A DNA stretch of 64,000 nucleotides, from positions 62,001 through 126,000 of the forward strand of contig CALEDQ010000020.1 in NCBI GenBank assembly GCA_937949615.1, read 5' to 3'. Shown piece after piece: positions 1 through 9,505 of the stretch (position 1 is the stretch's first letter; every line of letters starts with the position of its first letter). The stretch is from an uncultured bacterium (GTDB lineage: Bacteria; Muiribacteriota; Ozemobacteria; Ozemobacterales; Ozemobacteraceae). Under the pieces are notes generated by a model that saw only the letters and a program-made list of their open reading frames with translations, had not been told where the DNA came from and did not search any database. The position numbers and the translations under genes were made by a program.

Positions 1-478
1 GGTGATTCATCAGTTCGGCGAAGGCGAGATTGTCGGCGAAGTACCGGTGTTTCAGGGAACGGCATATCCGGCCTGCGCAACCGCTACGACTGACTGCGAG
101 CTCATTTATTTCAGCCGTGATCGCTTCATTGCTCTCGGACGCCAGCAGCCAGAAATTTTTCTCAATATGCTTGGCATTCTTTCGCGGCGCCTGCGCCAGT
201 TTGTCGAACTGATCGACGACCTGTCACTGAAAGATGTCTCTGCCAGGCTCGCCAAATATCTGATGCGCAACTGCGACGAAGGCAGCAGCCGGGTTGTCGA
301 GCTCGAACAGACAAAGGGCGCTCTTGCATCGCGACTGGGCACGATTCCGGCCACTCTCAGCCGTACTTTCAAGAAAATTCAGGATCTCGGAGCCATTAAA
401 GTCAACGGCAACCGTATCGAAATTCTCGACTGCGAGACTCTCGAAAGCATTGCCAGCGGCGAAAAAATCGAAGAATAA
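1..478 (+). CDS. Crp/Fnr family transcriptional regulator (5' truncated by window)
   Basis: Only the C-terminal ~158 residues are present; family members are usually 210-240 residues, so the start lies left of the window. The first ~60 residues are the end of a cyclic-nucleotide-binding-type beta barrel (GEGEIVGE, then an aromatic FSRDRF stretch). A dimerisation helix follows (residues ~55-75), then a Crp-type winged helix-turn-helix around TKGALASRLGTIPATLSRTF. This is a sensor-regulator that binds promoter DNA as a dimer. The ligand cannot be deduced because most of the sensory domain is missing. No Cys cluster of the Fnr type is visible in the part seen. The GTG near base 2 is internal to the domain and is not a credible start. 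Confidence 0.85.
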   Translation, partial: VIHQFGEGEIVGEVPVFQGTAYPACATATTDCELIYFSRDRFIALGRQQPEIFLNMLGILSRRLRQFVELIDDLSLKDVSARLAKYLMRNCDEGSSRVVELEQTKGALASRLGTIPATLSRTFKKIQDLGAIKVNGNRIEILDCETLESIASGEKIEE

Positions 479-508
479 CAGACCAGACTCACTCGAAGCC
501 GCCGCCGC

Positions 509-1297
509 TCATTCATGGAACAGTTTAATTCTGACTCGTTTAACGCCGCAGCCGGTGCGGTCGCCGTTGATTACCTGATTCAGCCCGATGAAAATATCAT
601 GGTTAACCGGGCCTTCGGTGTCGGGCTGGCCAGCGAGACAGAAGATATAGGGCGATTTGACCTCGCCATCCAGACCCCTGTCGTTCTGCCAGACGAGGCG
701 GTTATTACTGACCTCAAAAATAACAGTGGCACCCGGGCTGCCAAGACCTTCCGCCGACGACAGAACCTTGCCGTTCTTTTCATCGGCCGGCATGTGGTCG
801 TCGCCATAGAGGGCAAAATTGCCGTTAAGAATCTGCGCTTCACCGTCGTGGCTCTGATGGCCGCTGTCGCCAGAGTAACCGTTGTTCGAGACCGAATCGG
901 CGATGTTCAGGTTCCAGTCTTTGAGAGTCTCGCCAAACAACACTTCGATTCTTGCCCGACAGACTTCGGTAGTTTTCGGGTCTAAAGTCAGCCGCACCAC
1001 ACCCTGGCCATTGAATGGCCCGTTGTGAGCCTTTATCGCCTGCTGATTGCGAATGCCGATGCGGTTTTTCTCAAGGTCAACCTCGCAGTCGACATCGGCC
1101 GGAAATTCATCAGTCGCCATCAACTGAACTTCCTGAGCCCCTTTATAGGGAAAATCACAGTTGTGTGGCTCATCAGTCACCCGCATCAGCGGAACCTGCG
1201 GCCCTTCGGGCATCTGTGAACCATTCAGGCCGGTCGAAAAAAACAAGACAAGCGACGACAAAGCAAGAATCTTAAAAGCGGTATCAGTGTTTTTCAT
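509..1297 (-). CDS. Secreted protein of unknown function
   Basis: 262 residues with a signal peptide (KNTD, then a hydrophobic core ending near SSLVLFFSTGLNG). The mature part is acidic and beta-rich by appearance. A central motif, WNLNIADSVSNNGYSGDSG followed by HQSHDGE (about residues 128-152), recurs in my memory in secreted extracellular proteins, but I cannot name the family. Cysteines are few (about five), compatible with a disulfide. The start ATG overlaps the 3' end of the upstream ankyrin gene by 14 bases, so the two are probably co-transcribed and translationally coupled. Export is well supported; function is unknown. Confidence 0.75.
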   Translation of the reverse strand: MKNTDTAFKILALSSLVLFFSTGLNGSQMPEGPQVPLMRVTDEPHNCDFPYKGAQEVQLMATDEFPADVDCEVDLEKNRIGIRNQQAIKAHNGPFNGQGVVRLTLDPKTTEVCRARIEVLFGETLKDWNLNIADSVSNNGYSGDSGHQSHDGEAQILNGNFALYGDDHMPADEKNGKVLSSAEGLGSPGATVIFEVSNNRLVWQNDRGLDGEVKSPYIFCLAGQPDTEGPVNHDIFIGLNQVINGDRTGCGVKRVRIKLFHE

Positions 1298-4200
1298 TCT
1301 TTTTTTCCTGTCTTTCTGTCAGGGCTTTTTCCAGCAGATTTATAATTTTGCTGCGTGTCTGCATATCAAAACTGGCAGTATCTGGGAAAAGGCCGGGCAC
1401 GCCGGGTGGAAGCCTGCGATCATTCGGGCATTTCATCTGCCGGGCAATATCGAGCGGAGTCATTCCTGACAGATTTGTCACCCCTGGCTCAGCACCAAGC
1501 TTCAGTAACAATTCTATCATTTCAGGGCTGGCGTTGCGAACGGCGGTAAAAAGCGCCGTTTCACCAGCCGTGTCTGTAGTATTCACACTTTCGTCAGGCT
1601 GGGCGGCAAGATACCTTACTGCCTCAAAGCGGTTTTCGGCAACCGCCCGTGCCAGTTTGCTTCCGGCAGCCGTGTCAGACCATTGCGGCACAATCAGCGA
1701 AGGTGCAATGCCCGCATCGATAAGCCTCTGGCGAAGATCGGAGCGGTTCAGCGAGTCTGTCAGTGACAGCAGAGTTTCACCGCCGTAATCAACGGCATTC
1801 GCCGAAGCACCCATTGAAATTAGTGCCTGCAAACCTTTTGCATTATCGGCAACGACAGCCTGAAATAATGGCGTTCTTCCGAGGCGGTCGCGAGCTTCAA
1901 GATCACACCCGGCCTCACGGAGAACCTTGATGATCGGCTCATCACAGATTCTGGCTGCCAGATGCATGGCAGTCTGCCCGTGTTTGTCAACCAGCATAAG
2001 TGAAGGCTCCGGGCGCGCAAGAAGTTTGACGACAGCCTGGCGCGGCGGAACATACTCAAGTTCAGGGCGCAGCATCTGTTTCACTATGAAACCCTTTACC
2101 TCTTTTGCCCTTTTTTTCTTCTTTTCATTAAACCTTCTGATCTTCTGGTTGATTTCCTCGTGTTTATCTTCGATAAATTTTCTCGATCTGGCATCTTCGT
2201 AGGCAAAAACCGCTTCCATCAGCGGGGTGCGACCCAGATGATTCTGCACCGCCGTTTCTGCCTCAAGATCCAGCAGCAGCTGAACCATGTCGGGGTCGCT
2301 TTGGGCAGCGGCAAGATGCAAAGCCGTATTGCCGAAACCGTCGGCGTGATTGATATTTGCACCGGCAGATGCCAGTGAAAGCACCACTTCTTCAAGACTG
2401 TGGCGAACAGCAAGAATCAACGGCGAGGTACCGTCTTTACAGACAACAGTGGCCGAAGCACCCATCTGCAGCAGAATTTTGGCACTCACAATCTTGCCTT
2501 CAGACAATGCCACGCACACCGGCGGGCAACCCCTGCCGGCACAGGAATCAATTTTTTGTGGATTCTGCCTGATCAGCCATCGCAGATCGGTTTTGAGCCC
2601 GGCTGAGGCCGCCTCATGCAGATTCATTGAGGTGGTGGCTGCCGGTGCCATCGGGTCGGCCGTTATCGAAGCGGGAATTGTCTGCCAGATTCTGAAGGCC
2701 GTTTCAAGATAACCATCGTTATCGGCCAGTTCAATGGCATTCAAGCCGTCGGCATTGCGCCGGAATGGTGAAGCGCCAGCCTGCAGCAACAGTTCTGCGA
2801 TTCCGGGCATATCATTGAGCGAAGCTATGTGCAGAGGGGTGTTTCCGAGAGCATCACACAGGTTCTGGTCAGCACCTGCACTAAGCAGCAACCTGACTAC
2901 TTCGTGACTCTTTGCGATAACAGCGGCAGCAAGCGGAGTAAGACCGTTCATTACCTGTTTAAAAATGCCGGAACGGCGGGCATACAGGCTTTTCTTCAAC
3001 CTGACAAATTCAGGCTCTGTAAGCGAAAAGCTCGCAATCGCTGTAGCAGAATTCGGGTTGGCACCGCAGCTGAGAAGGTATGCCACAGCCGAAGCTGCGC
3101 CATTATGGGCTGCCCATAAAAGCGGCGTTGCGCCGACGACATCGCGCGATTCAATTGAAACGCCGTGATGGACCAGAAATTTCAAAACTTCTGGATCTTC
3201 ATCCTGCATCGATGCAAGATGAAGAGTCGAAGCATCAATACCGGCAAGGCGAACCTGAGGGTCGGCACCCGCTTCAAGCAGTACCATCGCCGCCCCCGGA
3301 TGTCTCTCAAATGACATCAAAAGCGGGGTAGCTCCGCTCTGATTGCGCGCCTCAAGACTGGCACCACGCCGCAGCAGCAGAAGAGCGATTTCTTTTCGTC
3401 CTTTAAGAGCGGCGATATGCAGCAACGTGTTTCCATCACCGTCGGTTGTATTTACCGGAAAACCGGTATCCAGAACCAGTTCAAAAGTTGCCAGCCGGTT
3501 TGATTCAACCATTGAAAAAACATGTTCCTGCTGCTCTTCAGGCGTATCACCGACCAGCAGCAGGGGTTTAAGATCGGTTCCGCGCTCTGCCAGTTTTTTC
3601 AATATCGCCACGCCTTCGGGCGTCTCAAGAAACAGATGATGATAAAACCTGGCAGCCTCAGCCTGCAGGCTGGTAACTTCTGGTCGGGCGCCATATTCAA
3701 CAAGCAGTTCACAGATCTGCCAGTTGCCAGCTGCCAACCACAGCAACGGAATACCGGAAACGGTCTCTTCGTTCGGATCTGCCCCGGCAGCCAGCAGCAT
3801 ACGAATCTGCTCATGAAGACCTTTTTTCAGCGCAACTTCAAGCAGAGTGCCGCGGTCGCAGACAATTCCTTTCACGCTGGCTCCGGCTGCGAGCAATATT
3901 GCAGTTGCACTTGCATTGCGGGGCTCAAGCGAGGCGAACAGCAACGCCTCACCCTTTGGGCTTTTCAGGTCGGGTGATGCACCAGACTTCAAACATTTTT
4001 CCAGCATTTCGACCCTGCCATACGCAACCCAGTCGTGCAATATCAAAGATTCGCCCGAAAAAATTACCTCGCGATAGGCAGGCTGCTGCAAAAAAGAATC
4101 CAGGTTCTCTTCTGACCCGTTGGCAACTATATTGCTGAAAGGAGACCGACCTGATCTATCTTTTTTGAATATATCGACCCCGGCACGCTGCATACCTCTG

Positions 4201-6179
4201 AAAAAAGCGGGAGAGCGACGATTCCATGCCAGATGGTGACAAACAGTGTAATCATACTTATCGACGGCATTAACATCAGCACCTCGCAACGCCAGCCATT
4301 CAAGCATAAGAGCGGCACTTTCGTCTCTTTTAATGTAAAAAACGGGGGTTTTACGCTCGACATCTGCGTGGTTGATATCTGCTCCTCTGCTCAGCAGAAA
4401 GTCGATAACCGGCAGATGACTGTCTTTGATCGCGTAGCTGAGCGGGGTCCTTCCCATTTTGTCGGCAGGATCTACCGGAGCCCCGTGTTCCAGCAGCATT
4501 CGCGCTAGGTAGCAGTTACCCTCGCCAGCGGCCAGGTGCAGCGGAGTTTTTCCGTCTTCATCTGCCACTGCCGGATCGGCGCCAGCATCAAGCAGCTTTC
4601 TGGCCAGGCTCCACCTGCTGACATCGTAACAGTAATGCAGGGGCGAAGATCCGGAAGCATCGCGGTCGTTTATTCCGCGCTTCTCAGTCAGCATACGCCT
4701 GACGGTCAGCCACAGATGGTCACGCATCGCTTCAGCCAGATTAAGCGATGAATCGGCGGTCTGCAAAGTTGCAGAAGCTGTACCAATCTGCAGTGGCTTC
4801 CATTCTGAAAGAAAACGATAAAGGCTCAGTTTGCCAAGCTCTTCTGCAATCCTCACGGCTGTGGCCCCGCGGCTGTTTTTCAGGTCGGTTCTTGCTCCCG
4901 CCCCCAGCAGAAGCGGAACATACTGTTCCATGCCGTAACTGACCGCCTGATGCAGGGGGGTAGAACTGGCATTATCGGCATGATTCGGATCAAAGCCATT
5001 TTCCAGCAGAGCGTTGACGAGGTCTTCCATGTTGCGCTCGACAGCTATGTGCAGCGCGGTTTTACCTTCAGAATTAACGGCTGGCTTTGTACCCGGCGGC
5101 AGTGATTCAACCAGACAAACAGCCAGAGCCCGTCGGCCATCGGTGACCGCCTGCAAAAGCAGAGAACTTGTGGCATTGTCTGGGTTATCTGCCAGGACTG
5201 ATTCCGGAATCTTCAGACGCCCGCCGCGCGCGATGAGAAAACGCAGAATTGCCGGGTCATAAATAGCCTCTGCAAAATCAACCAATGATTTTCCATCGTT
5301 GTTAACGGCATTTATATCGGCTCCGAGCTGAAGAAGGTAGTCTGCTGAACAGATAAAGTCTGACGTAAAACCGTGTCGGTCGTGCCCGAGTGTCAGCAGC
5401 GGCGTATTCCCATTCGCATCGACAGCGTTTACATCGACTTTTGCCGTAACGAGAAGATGAATCGCGGGGAAATTGCGGAAGTAACAGGCATAATGCAGCG
5501 GTGTCCATTTTCTATAGTCAGTCGCGCCAATGCTGGCACCGCTATTTAACAGGGCAAGAGCACTCTCAAAACCACGATTACATACAGAAGCCATCAAGGG
5601 AGTCGTAGAACCTGAGGCAACAGCATTTACATCGGCGCCGCGTTCGATCAGATCGGTCACCAGAGCAAAAGCGTTCAGTTTTGCGAGTTTCTGCAGCAAA
5701 GTGCGCTGTGAGCTGTCTGTAGCGCGAAAATCGGCACCGTGCTCTAAAAGAATCGGAACCGCTTTCAGAAATTCTTTTTCAGCCGCAACAATCAGGGGGG
5801 TGTCTCCGTCTTCATTCTTATGATTCGGGTCAGCGCCACCGGCAAGAAGCGATGCAAGCAGAGCAGAATCTCTCGCGAGAATTGCTTTATGCAGCTGCAG
5901 ACCTGTTTCAGAGGCTGAGTTTTCGTCGGCCTTATGCTCTGCTTGAGCCGTGGCGTTGATTTTACCGGTCATGGAGGCAATTTCAAAAACTTGAACAGCC
6001 CCAGAACTTGTAACTCGTGCATTTTCACGGCTAGCTCTCTCAAATGCTTTCAGAAAAGGTATTCTGCCACCCGGAATAAAAAACTGCAAAGCCTCTTTAG
6101 AAGCTGCCAACGGCATTGTCATAGCCAGCATAAAACACATCAGCAGTGTCATGCATACCAGCAAGCCTGAACGCGCCAT
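1284..6179 (-). CDS. Giant secreted ankyrin-repeat protein
   Basis: 1631 residues. An N-terminal signal peptide (MARSGLLVCMTLLMCFMLAM to about residue 27) is followed by a short linker. Near-continuous ankyrin repeats then run from about residue 85 to the C-terminus: about 40 by eye, recognisable by TPLH/TPLL and LLxxGAD signatures. One break near residues 1320-1385 holds a lysine- and glutamate-rich, probably coiled-coil insert. Ankyrin solenoids bind other proteins; no catalytic domain is visible. The signal peptide places it in the periplasm or outside the cell. A good ribosome site (AGGAGAGGG) precedes the ATG. The downstream secreted protein overlaps its end by 14 bases. Targets cannot be inferred from sequence. 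Confidence 0.9.
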   Translation of the reverse strand: MARSGLLVCMTLLMCFMLAMTMPLAASKEALQFFIPGGRIPFLKAFERASRENARVTSSGAVQVFEIASMTGKINATAQAEHKADENSASETGLQLHKAILARDSALLASLLAGGADPNHKNEDGDTPLIVAAEKEFLKAVPILLEHGADFRATDSSQRTLLQKLAKLNAFALVTDLIERGADVNAVASGSTTPLMASVCNRGFESALALLNSGASIGATDYRKWTPLHYACYFRNFPAIHLLVTAKVDVNAVDANGNTPLLTLGHDRHGFTSDFICSADYLLQLGADINAVNNDGKSLVDFAEAIYDPAILRFLIARGGRLKIPESVLADNPDNATSSLLLQAVTDGRRALAVCLVESLPPGTKPAVNSEGKTALHIAVERNMEDLVNALLENGFDPNHADNASSTPLHQAVSYGMEQYVPLLLGAGARTDLKNSRGATAVRIAEELGKLSLYRFLSEWKPLQIGTASATLQTADSSLNLAEAMRDHLWLTVRRMLTEKRGINDRDASGSSPLHYCYDVSRWSLARKLLDAGADPAVADEDGKTPLHLAAGEGNCYLARMLLEHGAPVDPADKMGRTPLSYAIKDSHLPVIDFLLSRGADINHADVERKTPVFYIKRDESAALMLEWLALRGADVNAVDKYDYTVCHHLAWNRRSPAFFRGMQRAGVDIFKKDRSGRSPFSNIVANGSEENLDSFLQQPAYREVIFSGESLILHDWVAYGRVEMLEKCLKSGASPDLKSPKGEALLFASLEPRNASATAILLAAGASVKGIVCDRGTLLEVALKKGLHEQIRMLLAAGADPNEETVSGIPLLWLAAGNWQICELLVEYGARPEVTSLQAEAARFYHHLFLETPEGVAILKKLAERGTDLKPLLLVGDTPEEQQEHVFSMVESNRLATFELVLDTGFPVNTTDGDGNTLLHIAALKGRKEIALLLLRRGASLEARNQSGATPLLMSFERHPGAAMVLLEAGADPQVRLAGIDASTLHLASMQDEDPEVLKFLVHHGVSIESRDVVGATPLLWAAHNGAASAVAYLLSCGANPNSATAIASFSLTEPEFVRLKKSLYARRSGIFKQVMNGLTPLAAAVIAKSHEVVRLLLSAGADQNLCDALGNTPLHIASLNDMPGIAELLLQAGASPFRRNADGLNAIELADNDGYLETAFRIWQTIPASITADPMAPAATTSMNLHEAASAGLKTDLRWLIRQNPQKIDSCAGRGCPPVCVALSEGKIVSAKILLQMGASATVVCKDGTSPLILAVRHSLEEVVLSLASAGANINHADGFGNTALHLAAAQSDPDMVQLLLDLEAETAVQNHLGRTPLMEAVFAYEDARSRKFIEDKHEEINQKIRRFNEKKKKRAKEVKGFIVKQMLRPELEYVPPRQAVVKLLARPEPSLMLVDKHGQTAMHLAARICDEPIIKVLREAGCDLEARDRLGRTPLFQAVVADNAKGLQALISMGASANAVDYGGETLLSLTDSLNRSDLRQRLIDAGIAPSLIVPQWSDTAAGSKLARAVAENRFEAVRYLAAQPDESVNTTDTAGETALFTAVRNASPEMIELLLKLGAEPGVTNLSGMTPLDIARQMKCPNDRRLPPGVPGLFPDTASFDMQTRSKIINLLEKALTERQEKKNEKH

Positions 6180-6285
6180 TTCCCTCTCCTGAATATTTAT
6201 TTGTTGTCAAAGTATTATGCTACATCGTTAGTGACTCTGTCGAGCACCCAAAAAACCTGATCATGGCACGGGTTAAATTTACCCC

Positions 6286-6313
6286 TTGGCATTCGCAAAA
6301 ATCTGCCTATATT
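6286..6313 (+). promoter_or_regulatory. Possible sigma-70 promoter for the VWA gene
   Basis: TTGGCA at 6286-6291 and TATATT at 6308-6313 are separated by 16 bases in the ~340-base divergent region between the ankyrin and VWA genes. The leader to the VWA start would be about 195 bases. I see no other gene or repeat in this region. Based on matches to consensus only. Confidence 0.35.
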
Positions 6314-6516
6314 GCATACAGGTCCAGAACCACGAAGGTGTTTTCGAGTTACGGTGAATTCGTCTACACACTTCGCGCCCGGGTCTGACGGCACACCGAC
6401 CGGCTTTCCCGGGCATTGAATCCCTGCTTTCCTTCTGTTTCTGCCGGAAACTTCTCTGGTAGCTTTGCTGCACCCGAAAAAAGGCTTTCCGAATGATCTT
6501 ATTCAGGAGAAAAACC

Positions 6517-8391
6517 ATGTTAGACAAAATCCCAACCGTTCATCGGCTGCTGTTCGTTCTTCTCATGCTCAATCTCGCGACCCTGGTGCTGATTGAAGCA
6601 ATTCCGGCGGCCGGCAATCTGCTTTTCGAGGTTCCGGTCGACGACTGGCAATACAAAGTAGAGAAACCGACCTCTGAACAGCCGCTGGCGCTGCTCAAAG
6701 AATACCTGCAGGATGGCCCGTTTTACATTGTCGCCATCATGATTCTGCTCGAAATTTCGAAGCTGTTTCTGGCCTGCGAGCTCACCGCAGTAACTTCAAT
6801 AACCATTCTCGGCACCTTCTTCTTTCTCTATTCAATCTCAGGGCCGATGGTCGGCTGCATAACCGACCAGACGGCGCGCGACTTCGGTTTTTCGGCGGGC
6901 GGCGCCAAAGACATCAATAATTTCCGGGCCAATATTGCGGCGGGCTATCTGCCTCAACCCTCTGACATCACTTACGAAGGGCTTTTCTACGACTACCGCT
7001 TCGACACCGGGAAAAATACCGCAGTGTCTGCAAGCGAATCGCCGAAGCTGTTTGCGCCGACCTGGTCGGCAGCCAGCAGCCGCAACCCGCTGACCGGCAA
7101 AACCGAACACTATCTTGCAGTTGGCCTGAGTTCGCAATTAGACCGCGCAGCGGCGGCACGCAAAAAGCTGAATCTGGTTGTCGTTCTCGATATTTCTGGC
7201 TCGATGAGCTGCCCCTTCAACCAGTATTATTATGAAAGCCATCGGCGGCGGCCGGACATGAATGATGAGTCGGCAAAAATGACCAAACTAGAAGCAGCAT
7301 GTCGGTCGATTGTCTCAATGTTCGAGCATCTGCGGCCAGACGATCGCATCGGCATCGCTCTGTTCAACCATCGCAGCCATCTGGCCAAGCCTGTCACCTC
7401 TGTGCGCAGCACCGATATGGAAGCCCTTAAGGGTCATATTCTGGCGCTTGAACCCACCGGTGCCACGAGTATGGAAGAAGGTCTGGAACTAGGCAGAAGC
7501 ATGCTTGCGCCATTTTCCATTTGTAATCCTGACGAATATGAAAACCGCATCATTTTCATGACCGACGCGATGCCGAATACTGATGACACAAGCGAATCCG
7601 GGCTGCTCGACATGACCCGCGAAATGGCACGCAGTCGGGTTCATCTGACCTTCATCGGCATGGGCATTGATTTTAACTCGCAGATGGTGCAATCGATTTC
7701 GCAGGTGCGTGGGGCAAACTATTTTTCGGTGCATTCGCCCAGCGAATTCAGAAAGCGTCTTGCTGACGAGTTCGACTGCATGGTCAACCCGATGGTTTTC
7801 GACCTGGCGCTGCAGGTACAGGCTCCTGAATGCAGAATTCTCAAGGTTATCGGTTCGCCCGAAGCCGATCTGGCTACCGGGCGCATCTTGCATGTCAGCA
7901 CGCTGTTTCCCGCACCCACAAATTCAGACGGAACGCGGGGCGGAATCATTCTGCTGCAGCTCGACCGGCCAATGGTCGACACCTGGCTGACCCTGACGCT
8001 CAGTTATGAAGACCGCAATGGTGCCATTCATGATGCCCAGGAGAAAATAATTCTGAAAGCTCAGCCCGACGACTTTTACGAAGACAACGGCATCAGAAAG
8101 GGCATACTGCTGGCCAGATACGCTGATCTGCTGAAAGAGACGGCAACCGGCCGGCACGGCATCAGAGTGGCGACTGCCGCTGCAGCAGAAGCAGACGGCT
8201 CAGGCTGGTCATACTGGGAACGCCCGGGCCGCAAACTGCAGGTATCTGCTGCTGCAAACGATGCTCTGAGCATATTCAGAGGGCATTTCAGTCATGAAGC
8301 AGAAAAGATCGGTGATCCGGCGCTTCTCAAGGAACTGCGGCTGCTTGACGACCTAAAATCTCTTATTCCCACTGATCAGGTCGAAAACTGA
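6517..8391 (+). CDS. Membrane-anchored VWA-domain protein
   Basis: 624 residues. The start ATG is chosen because AGGAG lies 7 bases upstream; an in-frame ATG at 6493 lacks this. Hydrophobic segments near residues 5-30 and 65-105 anchor the N-terminus. A von Willebrand factor A domain spans about residues 217-400 with an intact metal-ion-dependent adhesion site: D225-x-S227-x-S229 (DISGSMS), a TGATS segment near 313, and D350 in MTDAMPN. Such domains bind protein ligands through a coordinated Mg2+ or Mn2+. The C-terminal ~220 residues look like the beta domain often following VWA in surface or complex-assembly proteins. It precedes a convergent envelope gene cluster. The partner is unknown. 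Confidence 0.85.
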   Translation: MLDKIPTVHRLLFVLLMLNLATLVLIEAIPAAGNLLFEVPVDDWQYKVEKPTSEQPLALLKEYLQDGPFYIVAIMILLEISKLFLACELTAVTSITILGTFFFLYSISGPMVGCITDQTARDFGFSAGGAKDINNFRANIAAGYLPQPSDITYEGLFYDYRFDTGKNTAVSASESPKLFAPTWSAASSRNPLTGKTEHYLAVGLSSQLDRAAAARKKLNLVVVLDISGSMSCPFNQYYYESHRRRPDMNDESAKMTKLEAACRSIVSMFEHLRPDDRIGIALFNHRSHLAKPVTSVRSTDMEALKGHILALEPTGATSMEEGLELGRSMLAPFSICNPDEYENRIIFMTDAMPNTDDTSESGLLDMTREMARSRVHLTFIGMGIDFNSQMVQSISQVRGANYFSVHSPSEFRKRLADEFDCMVNPMVFDLALQVQAPECRILKVIGSPEADLATGRILHVSTLFPAPTNSDGTRGGIILLQLDRPMVDTWLTLTLSYEDRNGAIHDAQEKIILKAQPDDFYEDNGIRKGILLARYADLLKETATGRHGIRVATAAAAEADGSGWSYWERPGRKLQVSAAANDALSIFRGHFSHEAEKIGDPALLKELRLLDDLKSLIPTDQVEN

Positions 8392-8408
8392 AAGCGGCGG
8401 CCGAGCAG

Positions 8409-8759
8409 TCACCTGGCCAGCAGCGGCAGAAATATTGCCAGACAGATCAGCAGTGTGGCAAGTAATATGGCACCCATGAGAAACCAGTGTGGAACAAAAA
8501 CAGTCGGACTGCCAACCGGCTCTGTATCAGACATTGCCTCTTGCTCCGACTTTTGCTCCGACTCTCCGACCGAATCAACTTCAGGGTTTGTGGCCTGGCG
8601 AAGCATGGTAAAAAGCATTTTCGCCCAGAACAGCGTCAGCAGAGCGAAAACTACCACACCGGGGCCGGCGTCGCTCCATGAGGTTATGACCAGCCCGGCG
8701 CTTGCCAGAAGGCAGAAGAGCGATGCGATAATACCCGTATAGAGCCACATTTTATTCAC
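8409..8759 (-). CDS. Small three-helix membrane protein
   Basis: 116 residues with three evident transmembrane segments: residues ~5-28, ~33-55 and ~90-115. An acidic, Glu/Ser-rich loop lies between the second and third (EQKSEQEAMSDTEPVG). The start overlaps the end of the L,D-transpeptidase-like gene by 8 bases, which indicates co-transcription. I do not recognise the family. Its stop lies 17 bases from the convergent VWA gene end. Confidence 0.65.
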   Translation of the reverse strand: MNKMWLYTGIIASLFCLLASAGLVITSWSDAGPGVVVFALLTLFWAKMLFTMLRQATNPEVDSVGESEQKSEQEAMSDTEPVGSPTVFVPHWFLMGAILLATLLICLAIFLPLLAR

Positions 8760-9483
8760 CTGTTGATCGGCTGTTGAAGTTCTTCATTCTGCCTGCGACA
8801 GCGGCATAGAGCTCAGGCAGCCATACAGGGCCACCAGCCGGTGGCGGCGGCGTTACTCTGAAATCATAAGGCGCCATGATCACTTCGACATTTTCAAAAC
8901 CGGTGCGGGCGACCATTACAAAGAGCTTTTCGATTGCGGGGTCGCCCATTGCCAGGCAACCGATCGAGGCTTCGCGGCCATGAATGAAAATATCGCTGCC
9001 CGGGCTGGTGCGACCCTCAGCGGCAGCATGGTGCAGATCAAATTCGTTCGGGTAATTGATTTTCATCGAGAGATGAAAGCTGCTGTTCGGGTTGAGGCCG
9101 GCGAGACGATAAAGCCCTTCAGGCACCTGGCGGTCGCCCTCACGCAGTTTTGGGCCCGGCCCGCCGCTGGCGGCAAGAATCGGGTAAGTCGAAACCAGCA
9201 CCTGGTTTCTACCCCCTGGAGCCCAGATTTCCAGACTTTTTTCCTGTTTGAGAGCGATAAAAGTCAGTGATGCGGGCGGGTAAGCCGCCCCTGCTGCAGC
9301 GAATTCCGGCTGCAGGTCAGCATCGGCAGAGGCACCATAAAGTTCGATAATATCAGCAACTGTGCGCATTCCGGAAACCCTGACAACTTTCGGAAACCAC
9401 AACGACCTTCCGAAGAAATATAAACCAGCAAGAACAACCCAAACACAGATTAAAAACAGCACAATACGTCGATTTAAAATCAT
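8752..9483 (-). CDS. L,D-transpeptidase-like (YafK/YkuD fold) protein
   Basis: 243 residues from the ATG at 9483. A longer TTG-started frame to 9564 would overlap the upstream gene and adds no recognisable sequence. One transmembrane helix (about residues 6-24) anchors it with the catalytic part in the periplasm. The signature IHGREASIGCLAMGD carries the expected catalytic H168 and C176 of L,D-transpeptidases, which cross-link peptidoglycan or attach proteins to it. A substrate-like segment PEGLYRLAGLNPNSSFHLSM precedes it, as in the YafK branch. It sits between a TPR/PEGA protein and a small membrane protein in one apparent operon, consistent with an envelope role. Confidence 0.8.
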   Translation of the reverse strand: MILNRRIVLFLICVWVVLAGLYFFGRSLWFPKVVRVSGMRTVADIIELYGASADADLQPEFAAAGAAYPPASLTFIALKQEKSLEIWAPGGRNQVLVSTYPILAASGGPGPKLREGDRQVPEGLYRLAGLNPNSSFHLSMKINYPNEFDLHHAAAEGRTSPGSDIFIHGREASIGCLAMGDPAIEKLFVMVARTGFENVEVIMAPYDFRVTPPPPAGGPVWLPELYAAVAGRMKNFNSRSTGE

Positions 9484-9505
9484 CGCCAGATAATCTTGCC
9501 AATTA

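Noticed and set aside
6146..6388. Short frame in the gap before the VWA gene
   Set aside because: No ribosome site, begins inside the ankyrin gene on the other strand, no signal or domain.
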